Notes: generated by a model from the letters alone, not told the origin. A stretch of DNA of 8,656 bases from an uncultured Corynebacterium sp. (GCA_915275065.1 CAJZGD010000106.1:1-8656), one strand, 5' to 3'; counted from the stretch's first letter, positions 1-5,721 are shown. A program made the numbers and translations.

Positions 1-201
1 GACAAGTTGACGAAGGCACCGGGTAATGGGGCACCGTTGGGCGGCCTGAAGGTTGTGACGGAGTCCGCCTGGTTTGCGGCCCGTCCGTCTGGCACGGAAG
101 ACAAGTACAAGATTTATGCTGAGTCGTTCCGTGGCGCGGAGCACCTTGCCGAGGTGCAGAAGGCTGCGCAGGAACTCGTGTCGAGCGTTTTGGGCGCCTA
201 A
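1..201 (+). CDS. pgm: Phosphoglucomutase (alpha-D-glucose phosphate-specific), C-terminal end only
   Basis: The reading frame is open at the left edge and encodes the last 66 residues of a protein whose start lies outside the window. Visible residues 28-33 are RPSGTE, the phosphate-binding loop of domain IV in the alpha-D-phosphohexomutase superfamily, followed by DKYKIYAESF. The preceding GGLKVVTESAWFAA resembles the E. coli Pgm subgroup rather than the phosphomannomutase or GlmM subgroups. Members interconvert glucose 1-phosphate and glucose 6-phosphate in the cytoplasm, feeding glycogen, trehalose and cell-wall sugar nucleotide synthesis. The TTG at base 7 is an internal codon, not a start. 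The catalytic serine and metal-binding domains are not visible here. The family call is firm; the subgroup call rests on this short tail. Confidence 0.93.
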   Translation, partial: DKLTKAPGNGAPLGGLKVVTESAWFAARPSGTEDKYKIYAESFRGAEHLAEVQKAAQELVSSVLGA

Positions 202-282
202 AACATTCGGCCACCTTAAGGCTGTGACTGCCTAGCGTGCGTGCTGTATTGCAAGGATGTTGCAAGCCGCGCTGGGCATAAG

Positions 283-326
283 CCCACCACCATAGTTTGT
301 TGATGTATCAACTTTATGGTGGTGGG
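283..326 (+). terminator. Long stem-loop downstream of pgm, possible terminator
   Basis: Bases 283-294 (CCCACCACCATA) pair perfectly with 315-326 (TATGGTGGTGGG), giving a 12-bp stem. Within the intervening 20 bases, 299-303 (GTTGA) can pair with 308-312 (TCAAC), extending the rod. No run of T follows on either strand, so it is not a classical intrinsic terminator. It lies 81 bases after the pgm stop and 75 bases before the next likely start. It may act as a U-tract-less terminator, as 3'-end mRNA protection, or as a regulatory leader for the next gene. The structure is certain from the sequence; the function is inferred. Confidence 0.5.
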
Positions 327-401
327 AAACAGGGGGAGTTAAGCTGCGGTTTTGCTTACATGTTCGCCAAAGCTACCAATGAATAGATAAGCTTGGTGCT
401 T

Positions 402-944
402 ATGACGAACGCGCAATCCACAATCGTTGTCGATGACGACGTCATCGACGACACCTCTATCGAAGCAGACGCTGTGGAAGAAAAACCGCAATCCAATCGC
501 ACCACCCTGGTGCTGGACATCATCAGTTTTCTCTCCCGCTTCGGTCTGGCCGCCACCTGGATTTGGGCGGGATTCCATAAGGTAGGCAGTGTGTTAGAAA
601 CCGGCCAATCCATTCAGGCGTATAAAATCTTCACCCTGGAATGGTCCGTGTTCCTGGCCCAAATCATTGGCCCCCTGGAACTCATGGGCGGGTTTATCCT
701 GCTCATCGGGGTGTTTTTCCGGCAGGCCGGTTGGCTATCGACCATCGTGTTGGTGCTGTTCATGATTGGTATCGGCCAAGCATGGGCGCGCGGATTGGTG
801 ATCGACTGCGGCTGCTTCGGCCAACAAGACTTAACCGACGGGGGCATGGACTACCTGCAAACAATCCTGCGTGACGTGGTGCTTGTCGCCATGTCCCTGT
901 GGACCGCGTACCGGCCGTATCGACGATTCGCCGTCTACCCGTAA
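402..944 (+). CDS. MauE/DoxX-like four-helix membrane protein (redox-associated)
   Basis: This encodes a 180-residue membrane protein starting at ATG 402; TTG 393 and GTG 396 are in-frame alternatives that add two or three residues. Residues 1-34 are an acidic, presumably cytoplasmic tail. Four hydrophobic segments follow at about 35-58, 82-106, 110-130 and 152-170. The hallmark is DCGCFG at 135-140, with Cys136 and Cys138, between helices 3 and 4. This CxC pattern is characteristic of the MauE branch of the DoxX-like superfamily, linked to disulfide formation during methylamine dehydrogenase maturation. No methylamine genes are visible here. The gene is followed 158 bases on by a membrane-anchored DsbA-like gene, which suggests that this protein exchanges electrons with it. 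That partnership is inferred. There is no strong Shine-Dalgarno before any of the starts; a TAAGCT hexamer at 388-393 would suit a leaderless transcript at ATG 402. Confidence 0.85.
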   Translation: MTNAQSTIVVDDDVIDDTSIEADAVEEKPQSNRTTLVLDIISFLSRFGLAATWIWAGFHKVGSVLETGQSIQAYKIFTLEWSVFLAQIIGPLELMGGFILLIGVFFRQAGWLSTIVLVLFMIGIGQAWARGLVIDCGCFGQQDLTDGGMDYLQTILRDVVLVAMSLWTAYRPYRRFAVYP

Positions 945-1000
945 TGGTCTCGCGTTATCATCAATGATGTCCACGGGTGTTTCTCTGCCGGTATTCACAG

Positions 1001-1049
1001 AATTATGCCAGCATGCTCCTAGCAAAAGGGAAGCATAACTGGCATAATT
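1001..1049 (+). terminator. Extended imperfect hairpin between the two redox genes
   Basis: Bases 1001-1011 (AATTATGCCAG) pair perfectly with 1039-1049 (CTGGCATAATT). Inside, 1013-1017 (ATGCT) pairs with 1032-1036 (AGCAT), and 1018-1020 can stack on 1028-1030, leaving an A-rich loop. A partly T-rich tail, TTTCTAGTTT, follows from 1048. This could terminate the MauE-like gene. A competing reading is regulatory: the right arm contains TGGCATAAT at 1040-1048, which has the form of an extended -10 element, so the palindrome could be an operator over a promoter for the DsbA-like gene. The pairing is clear; the choice between roles is not. Confidence 0.5.
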
Positions 1050-1102
1050 TCTAGTTTGAATTGACATCATCCCCTCAACCCCAACAAAAGGTGGAAAAAT
1101 AT

Positions 1103-1831
1103 ATGAGTCCTAAGCCCACAAAACGAGCCAAAATCCAAAGCCCCAATGAGAACGGTTCCGGTTTCCTCTGGGCCATTATTGCTGTTGTGCTCGTGGCTGT
1201 TGCGGTCATCGCCTACGTGATTATCTCCGGCAATAAGTCGCAAGAAGACAAACTTGCCGAAACATATAACGAAACCACCGCCTTTAATAACAAGCTTGAC
1301 GGTTCGGCAGTGCAGTTGGTTTCCGACAAGGCCGACAAGGCTAAAACCGTGGACATTTACGAAGACTTCTCCTGCCACTACTGCGCCGACCTGGCCAAAG
1401 AAACTGACGCGGACATGAAGAAGCTCATAGAAGACGGCAAGGTGAAGGTCAATATCCGTACCCTGAACTTCCTGGACAGGGGTGAGATCGGGCACTCGAA
1501 TAAGGCCGGTACCGCAGCCTACACCATTGCCAAGGATGACTCCGCGCAGGTGTACTGGAACTTCCGCACTATGCTCATGGCCGAACAGCAGAGCATCTGG
1601 GGCAAGAAAGAACTCAAGGATTTCGCCGACATGGCTAAGATCCTTGGCGCCAAGGACGAAACCGTAAAGAAGATCACCGACGGCACCTACGCCGACGAGT
1701 TCAAGAAAGTCGCCGACGACAACGCCAAGAAACTTGAAAAAGATGGTGACGGCCAAGTATCCTCCCCGCGCGTCTTTATCGACGGTAAGGAGATCAAGGA
1801 AAACACCACATGGCCCAGCCAAATCAAGTAA
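1103..1831 (+). CDS. Membrane-anchored DsbA-like thioredoxin-fold protein
   Basis: This encodes a 242-residue protein from ATG 1103, preceded by AGGTGG at 1089-1094 with eight-base spacing; a TTG at 1061 is in frame but has no such support. Residues 1-20 are basic and polar and residues 21-41 form one hydrophobic helix, predicting an N-in, C-out signal anchor. The outside domain has the active site SCHYC with Cys91 and Cys94, an alpha-helical insertion at about 130-215, and SSPRVFIDG at 220-228, where Pro222 is the likely cis-proline. This is the DsbA / thioredoxin_4 pattern, so the likely role is thiol oxidation or disulfide exchange in exported proteins at the cell surface. The domain is rich in Lys, Asp and Glu. 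The MauE-like gene upstream is a candidate redox partner. I cannot tell from sequence whether it is an oxidase, an isomerase or a reductase. Confidence 0.9.
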   Translation: MSPKPTKRAKIQSPNENGSGFLWAIIAVVLVAVAVIAYVIISGNKSQEDKLAETYNETTAFNNKLDGSAVQLVSDKADKAKTVDIYEDFSCHYCADLAKETDADMKKLIEDGKVKVNIRTLNFLDRGEIGHSNKAGTAAYTIAKDDSAQVYWNFRTMLMAEQQSIWGKKELKDFADMAKILGAKDETVKKITDGTYADEFKKVADDNAKKLEKDGDGQVSSPRVFIDGKEIKENTTWPSQIK

Positions 1832-1853
1832 AAAATAGTTGCTGCCAGTGGAT

Positions 1854-1883
1854 TTGTCGGTAACCAGTTCTGTGCGGTAACCT
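1854..1883 (+). promoter_or_regulatory. Candidate tRNA-Ala promoter with CGGTAACC direct repeat
   Basis: TTGTCG at 1854-1859 matches four of six bases of the TTGACA consensus. After 18 bases comes TAACCT at 1878-1883, which fits the TANNNT -10 form. Transcription would start near 1890, leaving a leader of about 16 bases before the tRNA. The octamer CGGTAACC occurs twice, at 1858-1865 and 1875-1882, 17 bases apart, overlapping this promoter. The promoter is judged by eye only. Confidence 0.35.
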
Positions 1884-1905
1884 GTAATCCGTTGCTGAAA
1901 AGCAC

Positions 1906-1978
1906 GGGGCTATGGCGCAGCTGGTAGCGCATCACACTGGCAGTGTGGGGGTCACGGGTTCGAATCCCGTTAGCTCCA
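1906..1978 (+). tRNA. tRNA-Ala(GGC)
   Basis: A complete 73-base cloverleaf can be drawn. The acceptor stem is 1906-1912 with 1971-1977, the D stem 1915-1918 with 1927-1930, the anticodon stem 1932-1936 with 1944-1948, and the T stem 1954-1958 with 1966-1970 around TTCGAAT. The anticodon loop CTGGCAG gives anticodon GGC, reading GCC alanine codons. Position 3 is G and position 70 is U, the wobble pair known as the alanine identity element, and the discriminator base is A. CCA is not encoded, since CGT follows. A strong terminator follows six bases later, so it is a single-gene transcript unit. tRNA 3' ends are common integration sites, and AT-richer accessory sequence begins just beyond. Confidence 0.97.
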
Positions 1979-1983
1979 CGTTT

Positions 1984-2024
1984 AACCCCCAGGTTCGAGT
2001 TGGACCTGGGGGTTTCATTGTTTT
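1984..2024 (+). terminator. Intrinsic terminator of the tRNA-Ala gene
   Basis: AACCCCCAGGT at 1984-1994 pairs perfectly with ACCTGGGGGTT at 2004-2014, forming an 11-bp GC-rich stem with a nine-base loop. A T-rich tail follows (TTCATTGTTTT, 2014-2024). It starts six bases after the tRNA ends. Confidence 0.93.
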
Positions 2025-2089
2025 ACCTGGTCTTCACGAGAAGTCTAGATGGGATTAGGGACGGTTGGGTAGGGTTGAAAATGGTTTCA

Positions 2090-2122
2090 TTTGGCATGAA
2101 TTTGGCAATATTTCATGCCGAA
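2090..2122. repeat. Short inverted repeat / hairpin
   Basis: GGCATGAA at 2093-2100 pairs with TTCATGCC at 2112-2119. The stem extends outward by one T-G pair and two T-A pairs, to 2090 and 2122, and has an 11-base loop. The octamer ATTTGGCA also occurs twice, at 2089-2096 and 2100-2107. No T-run follows, so an operator or structured RNA is more likely than a terminator. Confidence 0.5.
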
Positions 2123-2145
2123 ATTGATTACTCCAATATGGAAGT

Positions 2146-2309
2146 TTGAAGTTTATTCAGCTACTAGGGAACCCATCGATGTCAACAGATCGCCGATCAA
2201 AGACTATGTGCTTTCTACCTTGGTTTTACTTAATTTTCAGAGAGTGGTCATGCATACTAATGCTCGGGGAAGTTAACCTTTATTTCCCTAACAGCTGAAT
2301 AAACTTCAA
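2146..2309. repeat. Long imperfect inverted repeat upstream of the first unknown gene
   Basis: Arms at 2146-2171 and 2284-2309 are complementary at 24 of 26 positions; the two mismatches are adjacent, at 2163-2164. The 112 bases between them are AT-rich. The arms contain TTATTCAGCT (left) and AGCTGAATAA (right), a core that recurs in both orientations before the second unknown gene. It could be a palindromic non-autonomous element or a very stable RNA hairpin in the leader of the gene starting 40 bases downstream. No target-site duplication is evident by eye. Confidence 0.75.
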
Positions 2310-2349
2310 GCCTCAAAATATTAATTCTCTGATCGTTCTAGGGGGAGTC

Positions 2350-2976
2350 ATGACATATTCAATATATAATTTTTTGCGAAATACCAAGGAAAAAACCAAG
2401 GCCTTGGATCAAATGGCCTTGTATATTCACCACAACACCAATATGAAGGTCTATCTTTTCCTTACTTTGGAAAACTATGCCGAATTCGAGGCGATACAAG
2501 AGCATCATCATGGGCGCATTGTATGGGCTGTCAATGCCGCTGGCACCGGCCCCTTTGAGACTCTGGACCCTTATTCGTTTTCCGGGCTTGTGGAATTTGA
2601 TGGCAAAGATGTTGATATTGATCCTGGTGGCGCGTTCTACTCCACAGATTTTTCGTTTGATGGTTTAGCCATCATGGCTGATACGGTTGATTTCCCGGAG
2701 AAAGCGAAGGAAGTTTTAGTCTCAGATGCTGCTGATTTCCCGGAATCTTTCGATGATTATTTACTTATGGTTCAGGAACAGGATGATGATCTAGATCCCA
2801 TTGAGGCTAAGGTACTAGCAGCCGGCGCGTTATTGGTGTATTCGCTAAATATTTCTGACACTGTGCAAGGTGAAACCCCGGGAGAGTTTTTTCTGTCAGA
2901 AAGCGTGTGTGTTGGTGATGCACGTGGGGAAGCGTTAATGTACCGATTCTTTGACCCCAATGATGCTGACCGATAA
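2350..2976 (+). CDS. Unknown acidic protein, first of two tandem paralogues
   Basis: This encodes 208 residues from ATG 2350, preceded by a purine-rich AGGGGGAG at 2340-2347. I do not recognise the family. There is no signal peptide and no transmembrane segment, and the protein is strongly acidic, especially at 130-150 where VQEQDDDLDPIEA occurs; a soluble cytoplasmic protein is likely. Conserved blocks shared with the downstream paralogue include YLFLTLE and YAEFEAIQ (about 35-50), GLVEFDGKD (about 80-88), DFPEKAKEV (about 114-122), DPIEA, then PGEFFLSES and DARGE near the C-terminus. Hand alignment gives about 132 identities over 206 residues. Codon and base use are AT-richer than the flanking genes (40% GC at 2401-2460). 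Tandem acidic paralogues in an accessory site resemble orphan immunity genes of toxin systems, but no toxin is present and this is only a suggestion. Confidence 0.8.
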   Translation: MTYSIYNFLRNTKEKTKALDQMALYIHHNTNMKVYLFLTLENYAEFEAIQEHHHGRIVWAVNAAGTGPFETLDPYSFSGLVEFDGKDVDIDPGGAFYSTDFSFDGLAIMADTVDFPEKAKEVLVSDAADFPESFDDYLLMVQEQDDDLDPIEAKVLAAGALLVYSLNISDTVQGETPGEFFLSESVCVGDARGEALMYRFFDPNDADR

Positions 2977-3049
2977 CCACCGGCAATGAACACATCTCAG
3001 CAGCCTCTTTAGTCCATCAAGCGTCAGGTTTTGTGGGCATTTGTAGGCA

Positions 3050-3226
3050 GCTTATTCAGTCGCTGGGGAAATAGCGTTCGGGTGGCGGTAAAATATCACA
3101 TCAAGCACACTTAAGATGCTGCCAGCTGCTCTGGAGATGGTTGCTTGGGAGGTTGCAAAAATGCTGGCTAGGGTTTGTTGCCGTACGCTTGGTGGTGTGG
3201 CTGGGTTTCGCAGCAGCTGAATAAGC
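3050..3226. repeat. Inverted-repeat element upstream of the second unknown gene
   Basis: GCTTATTCAGTCGCTG at 3050-3065 is complementary at 14 of 16 positions to CAGCAGCTGAATAAGC at 3211-3226. It occupies the same position relative to its gene as the longer inverted repeat before the first paralogue and shares its TTATTCAG core, but the 145-base interior is different and more GC-rich. The interior contains a 34-codon frame from ATG 3116 to TGA 3218-3220 that lacks a convincing ribosome binding site. The rest of the 278-base intergenic gap (2977-3254) holds only the short duplicated 3' flank of the first gene and the Shine-Dalgarno of the second. Confidence 0.6.
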
Positions 3227-3254
3227 CTCAAAATATAATTTTCAGGAGGAAGCT

Positions 3255-3875
3255 ATGGAGTATTCGGAATATAGGTTTCGGCGAATTGTAGCGGAAGAAA
3301 CGAAGCCGTTAGAGCAAATGGCATCATACATTCACCAGAACACTGATATGAAGCTATATTTATTCCTTACTCTGGAGGACTATGCTGAATTTGAGGCTAT
3401 ACAAAAACACTATTATGGGCGGATTCAGTGGGTTGCCAACGGTGCTGAAATAAGCCCTTTTGGTTCCATACTCCCGCCTTCATTTTATGGCTTGGTCGAA
3501 TTTGATGGAAAAGACGCCAACATTAATCCCGCCAAAGCATTTTATTCCACCCGTATTTCCTTTGATGGTATGGTCATTCTGGCTGATACGCCCGATTTTC
3601 CTGAAAAAGCGAAAGAAGTGTTTTTCGCAGGTGAATTCCCAGAAACTTTTGATGAATATTTACTAGCTGTCCAAGAGGAAGAAGCCAAACCAGATCCTAT
3701 CGAAGCTGAGTTACTAGCAGCTGGTGCGTCATTAATTTATTCTTTAAATTTGTCTGATACCATAACGGGTGATGCTCCAGGGGAAATATTTCTTTCTGAG
3801 AGCGCATATATTAGTGATGCACGAGGTGAAGAGTTAATGTACCAATTCTTCGATCCTAAGGACACTGACTACTAA
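3255..3875 (+). CDS. Unknown acidic protein, second of two tandem paralogues
   Basis: This encodes 206 residues from ATG 3255 with a near-perfect Shine-Dalgarno, AGGAGGA at 3244-3250. It is about 64% identical to the 208-residue protein encoded upstream and aligns along its whole length with one two-residue gap near position 125. The same blocks are kept: YLFLTLE, YAEFEAIQ, GLVEFDGKD, DFPEKAKEV, DPIEA, FLSES, DARGE and FFDP. Differences cluster at residues 10-20, 60-75 and 120-145, which might be specificity-determining surface. No membrane segment or signal peptide is seen. GC is low (43% at 3541-3600, against 65% at 7141-7200 in the exporter gene), consistent with acquisition. Function is not assigned. 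The gene lies tail-to-tail with the antiporter, 127 bases apart, with no clear terminator between. Confidence 0.8.
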   Translation: MEYSEYRFRRIVAEETKPLEQMASYIHQNTDMKLYLFLTLEDYAEFEAIQKHYYGRIQWVANGAEISPFGSILPPSFYGLVEFDGKDANINPAKAFYSTRISFDGMVILADTPDFPEKAKEVFFAGEFPETFDEYLLAVQEEEAKPDPIEAELLAAGASLIYSLNLSDTITGDAPGEIFLSESAYISDARGEELMYQFFDPKDTDY

Positions 3876-3969
3876 GCACCTGTGATGAACATGCTTCAGC
3901 GTGGACAGTGAGGGGCTCCCGGATTCCTTCAATTCCCGCTATTTCGGCATACCTACAGATGTGGAGCAG

Positions 3970-3988
3970 CTTTGGGCGTCGTCAAGCG
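3970..3988 (+). repeat. Left arm of 19-bp inverted repeat bracketing the antiporter
   Basis: CTTTGGGCGTCGTCAAGCG here is the exact reverse complement of 5772-5790. It ends 14 bases from the antiporter stop codon. Identity stops sharply on the inner side, and on the outer side after one mismatch and two further matches. Confidence 0.85.
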
Positions 3989-4002
3989 AGGGGGGCGAAA
4001 CG

Positions 4003-5721
4003 TTATTCCAGCTCAACCGGGCCGGTAATCCGGATCTCTTCGGTGTCCAACCGCTCCTGAATCGAATGCAGCACATTCATGTCGATCACACCCCCGTTGC
4101 GCAGGAGCTTCAACACCTCACGCTGGTGGCCAATGATCGCCAGCCGGAGCGTTCGCACCTGGCCCTGCAACGTCATGGCCTGCAGCTCTTCAGGGGTGAG
4201 ATCGGGGTTATTCTGCAAAAACCGGCAGGTCTCAATGCCGGTATCATGCTGGAAATCCAGTTCGTAGCGAACATACGCTAATGCCTCTGGGCCGACATCG
4301 TTCCGGGCGGCAAGATCCTCCAGGGCATCATAGGCCTCCTTATTCATAATACCTACCGCGTTGAGGGTTTCCTGGTGCTCGGTGTCATCAGTGGGAATCT
4401 TTGCCCACCGGATAATCGCTGGCAAGGACAGGCCCTGCACCAGCATCGACACCATGACCACGGCGGCCACCATGAAAATAATGAAATCCCGGTTCGGCAC
4501 CCACGTGCTCACCGACAACGCCACCGCCAGGGACACGCCACCGCGCAGGCCAGCCATGGTGCTCACTATCCGGTCGCGGTAAATCTCGCTCCGCACCTCA
4601 GGGTCCCGCATCGCAGCCCGGATCAGCCGACGCAATTCACGCCGTTCGCGCAGTGGACGCTGCTCCTTTGTCTGCTCGGCCCGGTACTGTTCCTCGGCGC
4701 TGGCCTTAATGTCCGACAGCATGGCCGGCCGCATAAACAGGAACCGCACTAACAGGCTGACCAGCCATACCGCTGCCACCATGATGGCCGCGTGTGTCTG
4801 CGAATAGGCGGCATTATTGTGCGTAACCTCGCTAATGTTCTGCCATGCCTCCGGCAGCTGCACGCCGACCAGCACGAAAATCGCACCATTCATGAGATAC
4901 GACATGTAGGCCCAAATGGGCAACCCATAGAACCGATTCTGCGGTTTAATGGTGTCCACACCATAATACGTTAGGTAGAATGCGGAAACCACCACCGCCA
5001 CCACGCCGGAGCCTTTCATGCCCTCGGAAATCTCGATGGATTCCGAGAGAAAGAAAGCGACAAACGGAATCGTCATCATGTAGATCACGAAGTTCATGGC
5101 ATTGGTGATGTAGGCACGCAGCCGGTTTGCCACCCAGCCCACTGCTAACCCTACCGCAATGCCACAGAGGAACGAGAACGCCAGCATGCCACCCGCGTGC
5201 GACACCGACAGATCCGCACCGCCCGCAACCTGAATGGCCAGGGCAAATACCACCAGTGTGGTCCCGTCATTGATGAGCGATTCCGCCTTGAGTACCGTGA
5301 TGGAACGCTTGGGCAGTTTACCGTTGAGCGTGGCCACGGCCGTAGCGTCCGTCGGGGCTAGGGCCGCACCAATGATCAGTGCGGTACCCCAGTCGATATG
5401 GAAGAAGTGGGTGAGAACCCCAGCTATGGCGAATGCCGTCACAATGACCAGCACGGTACCGGAGATAATAATCGCGCGGAGACTTTTCCGCACCTCCCGC
5501 AGCGAGGTGTTGCGTGCCTCCCAAAACAGCATGATCGGTAGGAATATTTCCAAAATCACATATGACGGCAGCCCGACCTCCCGCAGCTCATGCATGGCGG
5601 GCAGCAGCGCCAACGCCAGCCCGAGGAAAATAAGCAGGATCGCCGGGGTGACGCGGATTTGGTGGGCAAGCGTGTTACCGAGGAAAATCGCTGCTGCTAA
5701 GGCAATAATGATTTCAAGCAC
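4003..5721 (-). CDS. Na+/H+ antiporter, CPA1 (NhaP-like) family
   Basis: This encodes a 572-residue membrane antiporter read leftward from a GTG start at 5719-5721, preceded on that strand by AAGGAC with suitable spacing. About 12 hydrophobic segments fill residues 1-430. Family signatures are LAPTDATAV at 121-129 with Asp125, and ESLINDG at 147-153 with the Asn151-Asp152 pair, both in the ion-translocation core. GLRGGVSLA at 391-399 carries the conserved Arg393. A charged loop at about 335-385 and a cytoplasmic tail of about 140 residues follow. Members exchange cytoplasmic Na+ (sometimes K+ or Li+) for external protons, supporting pH and salt homeostasis; the exact ion cannot be read from sequence. 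The gene stands alone, convergent with the second unknown gene and divergent from the TetR gene, and sits inside a perfect 19-bp inverted repeat. No confident promoter was found in the bases upstream of its start. Confidence 0.93.
   Translation of the reverse strand: MLEIIIALAAAIFLGNTLAHQIRVTPAILLIFLGLALALLPAMHELREVGLPSYVILEIFLPIMLFWEARNTSLREVRKSLRAIIISGTVLVIVTAFAIAGVLTHFFHIDWGTALIIGAALAPTDATAVATLNGKLPKRSITVLKAESLINDGTTLVVFALAIQVAGGADLSVSHAGGMLAFSFLCGIAVGLAVGWVANRLRAYITNAMNFVIYMMTIPFVAFFLSESIEISEGMKGSGVVAVVVSAFYLTYYGVDTIKPQNRFYGLPIWAYMSYLMNGAIFVLVGVQLPEAWQNISEVTHNNAAYSQTHAAIMVAAVWLVSLLVRFLFMRPAMLSDIKASAEEQYRAEQTKEQRPLRERRELRRLIRAAMRDPEVRSEIYRDRIVSTMAGLRGGVSLAVALSVSTWVPNRDFIIFMVAAVVMVSMLVQGLSLPAIIRWAKIPTDDTEHQETLNAVGIMNKEAYDALEDLAARNDVGPEALAYVRYELDFQHDTGIETCRFLQNNPDLTPEELQAMTLQGQVRTLRLAIIGHQREVLKLLRNGGVIDMNVLHSIQERLDTEEIRITGPVELE

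Larger units (their letters stand above)
2025..2349. other. AT-rich intergenic stretch with inverted repeats
   Basis: No convincing gene is present in these 325 bases between the tRNA terminator and the first unknown gene. They contain a hairpin (2090-2122), a long imperfect inverted repeat (arms 2146-2171 and 2284-2309), an 11-base palindrome GATCGCCGATC (2188-2198), and a 39-codon frame from ATG 2179 to TGA 2296-2298 without a good ribosome binding site. No duplicate of the tRNA 3' end could be found here by eye, so no attachment site is claimed. Confidence 0.7.
2293..3900 (+). repeat. Diverged tandem duplication carrying the two unknown genes
   Basis: Unit 1 runs from about 2293 to 3001 and unit 2 from about 3215 to 3900. 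Both begin with CAGCTGAATAA, continue with GCCTCAAAATAT (separated from it by seven extra bases in unit 1), then the gene. Both end with similar 3' flanks: AATGAACACATCTCAGC at 2985-3001 and GATGAACATGCTTCAGC at 3884-3900. Homology therefore extends beyond the coding regions. The sequence between the units (3002-3214) has no counterpart in the other copy except the TTATTCAG inverted-repeat arm. The divergence in both protein and spacer suggests an old duplication or two independent arrivals of related cassettes. Confidence 0.75.

Noticed and set aside
1061..1066. A perfect TTGACA as a -35 box for the DsbA-like gene
   Set aside because: No TANNNT hexamer lies 16-19 bases downstream; that interval runs into the ribosome binding site.
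1067..1822. A 251-codon open frame on the reverse strand
   Set aside because: It is fully antisense to the DsbA-like gene, which has CHYC, a cis-proline motif, a signal anchor and a ribosome binding site. The reverse frame shows no recognisable domain.
1943..2149. A 68-codon forward frame starting in the tRNA
   Set aside because: It begins inside the tRNA-Ala anticodon arm and runs through the terminator hairpin, so it cannot be a sensible gene.
2146..3226. The repeated TTATTCAG cores as a CRISPR array
   Set aside because: There are only four short copies in alternating orientation with long unequal spacing, and a gene lies between them.
1959..4000. An att duplication of the tRNA-Ala 3' end marking an integrated element
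   Set aside because: No second copy of the T-arm and acceptor sequence was found by eye and no integrase is encoded here.
3901..4281. A 126-codon forward frame starting with GTG
   Set aside because: About 280 of its bases are antisense to the conserved antiporter C-terminus and it has no good ribosome binding site. Only its first 33 codons, in the gap, might be a gene remnant.
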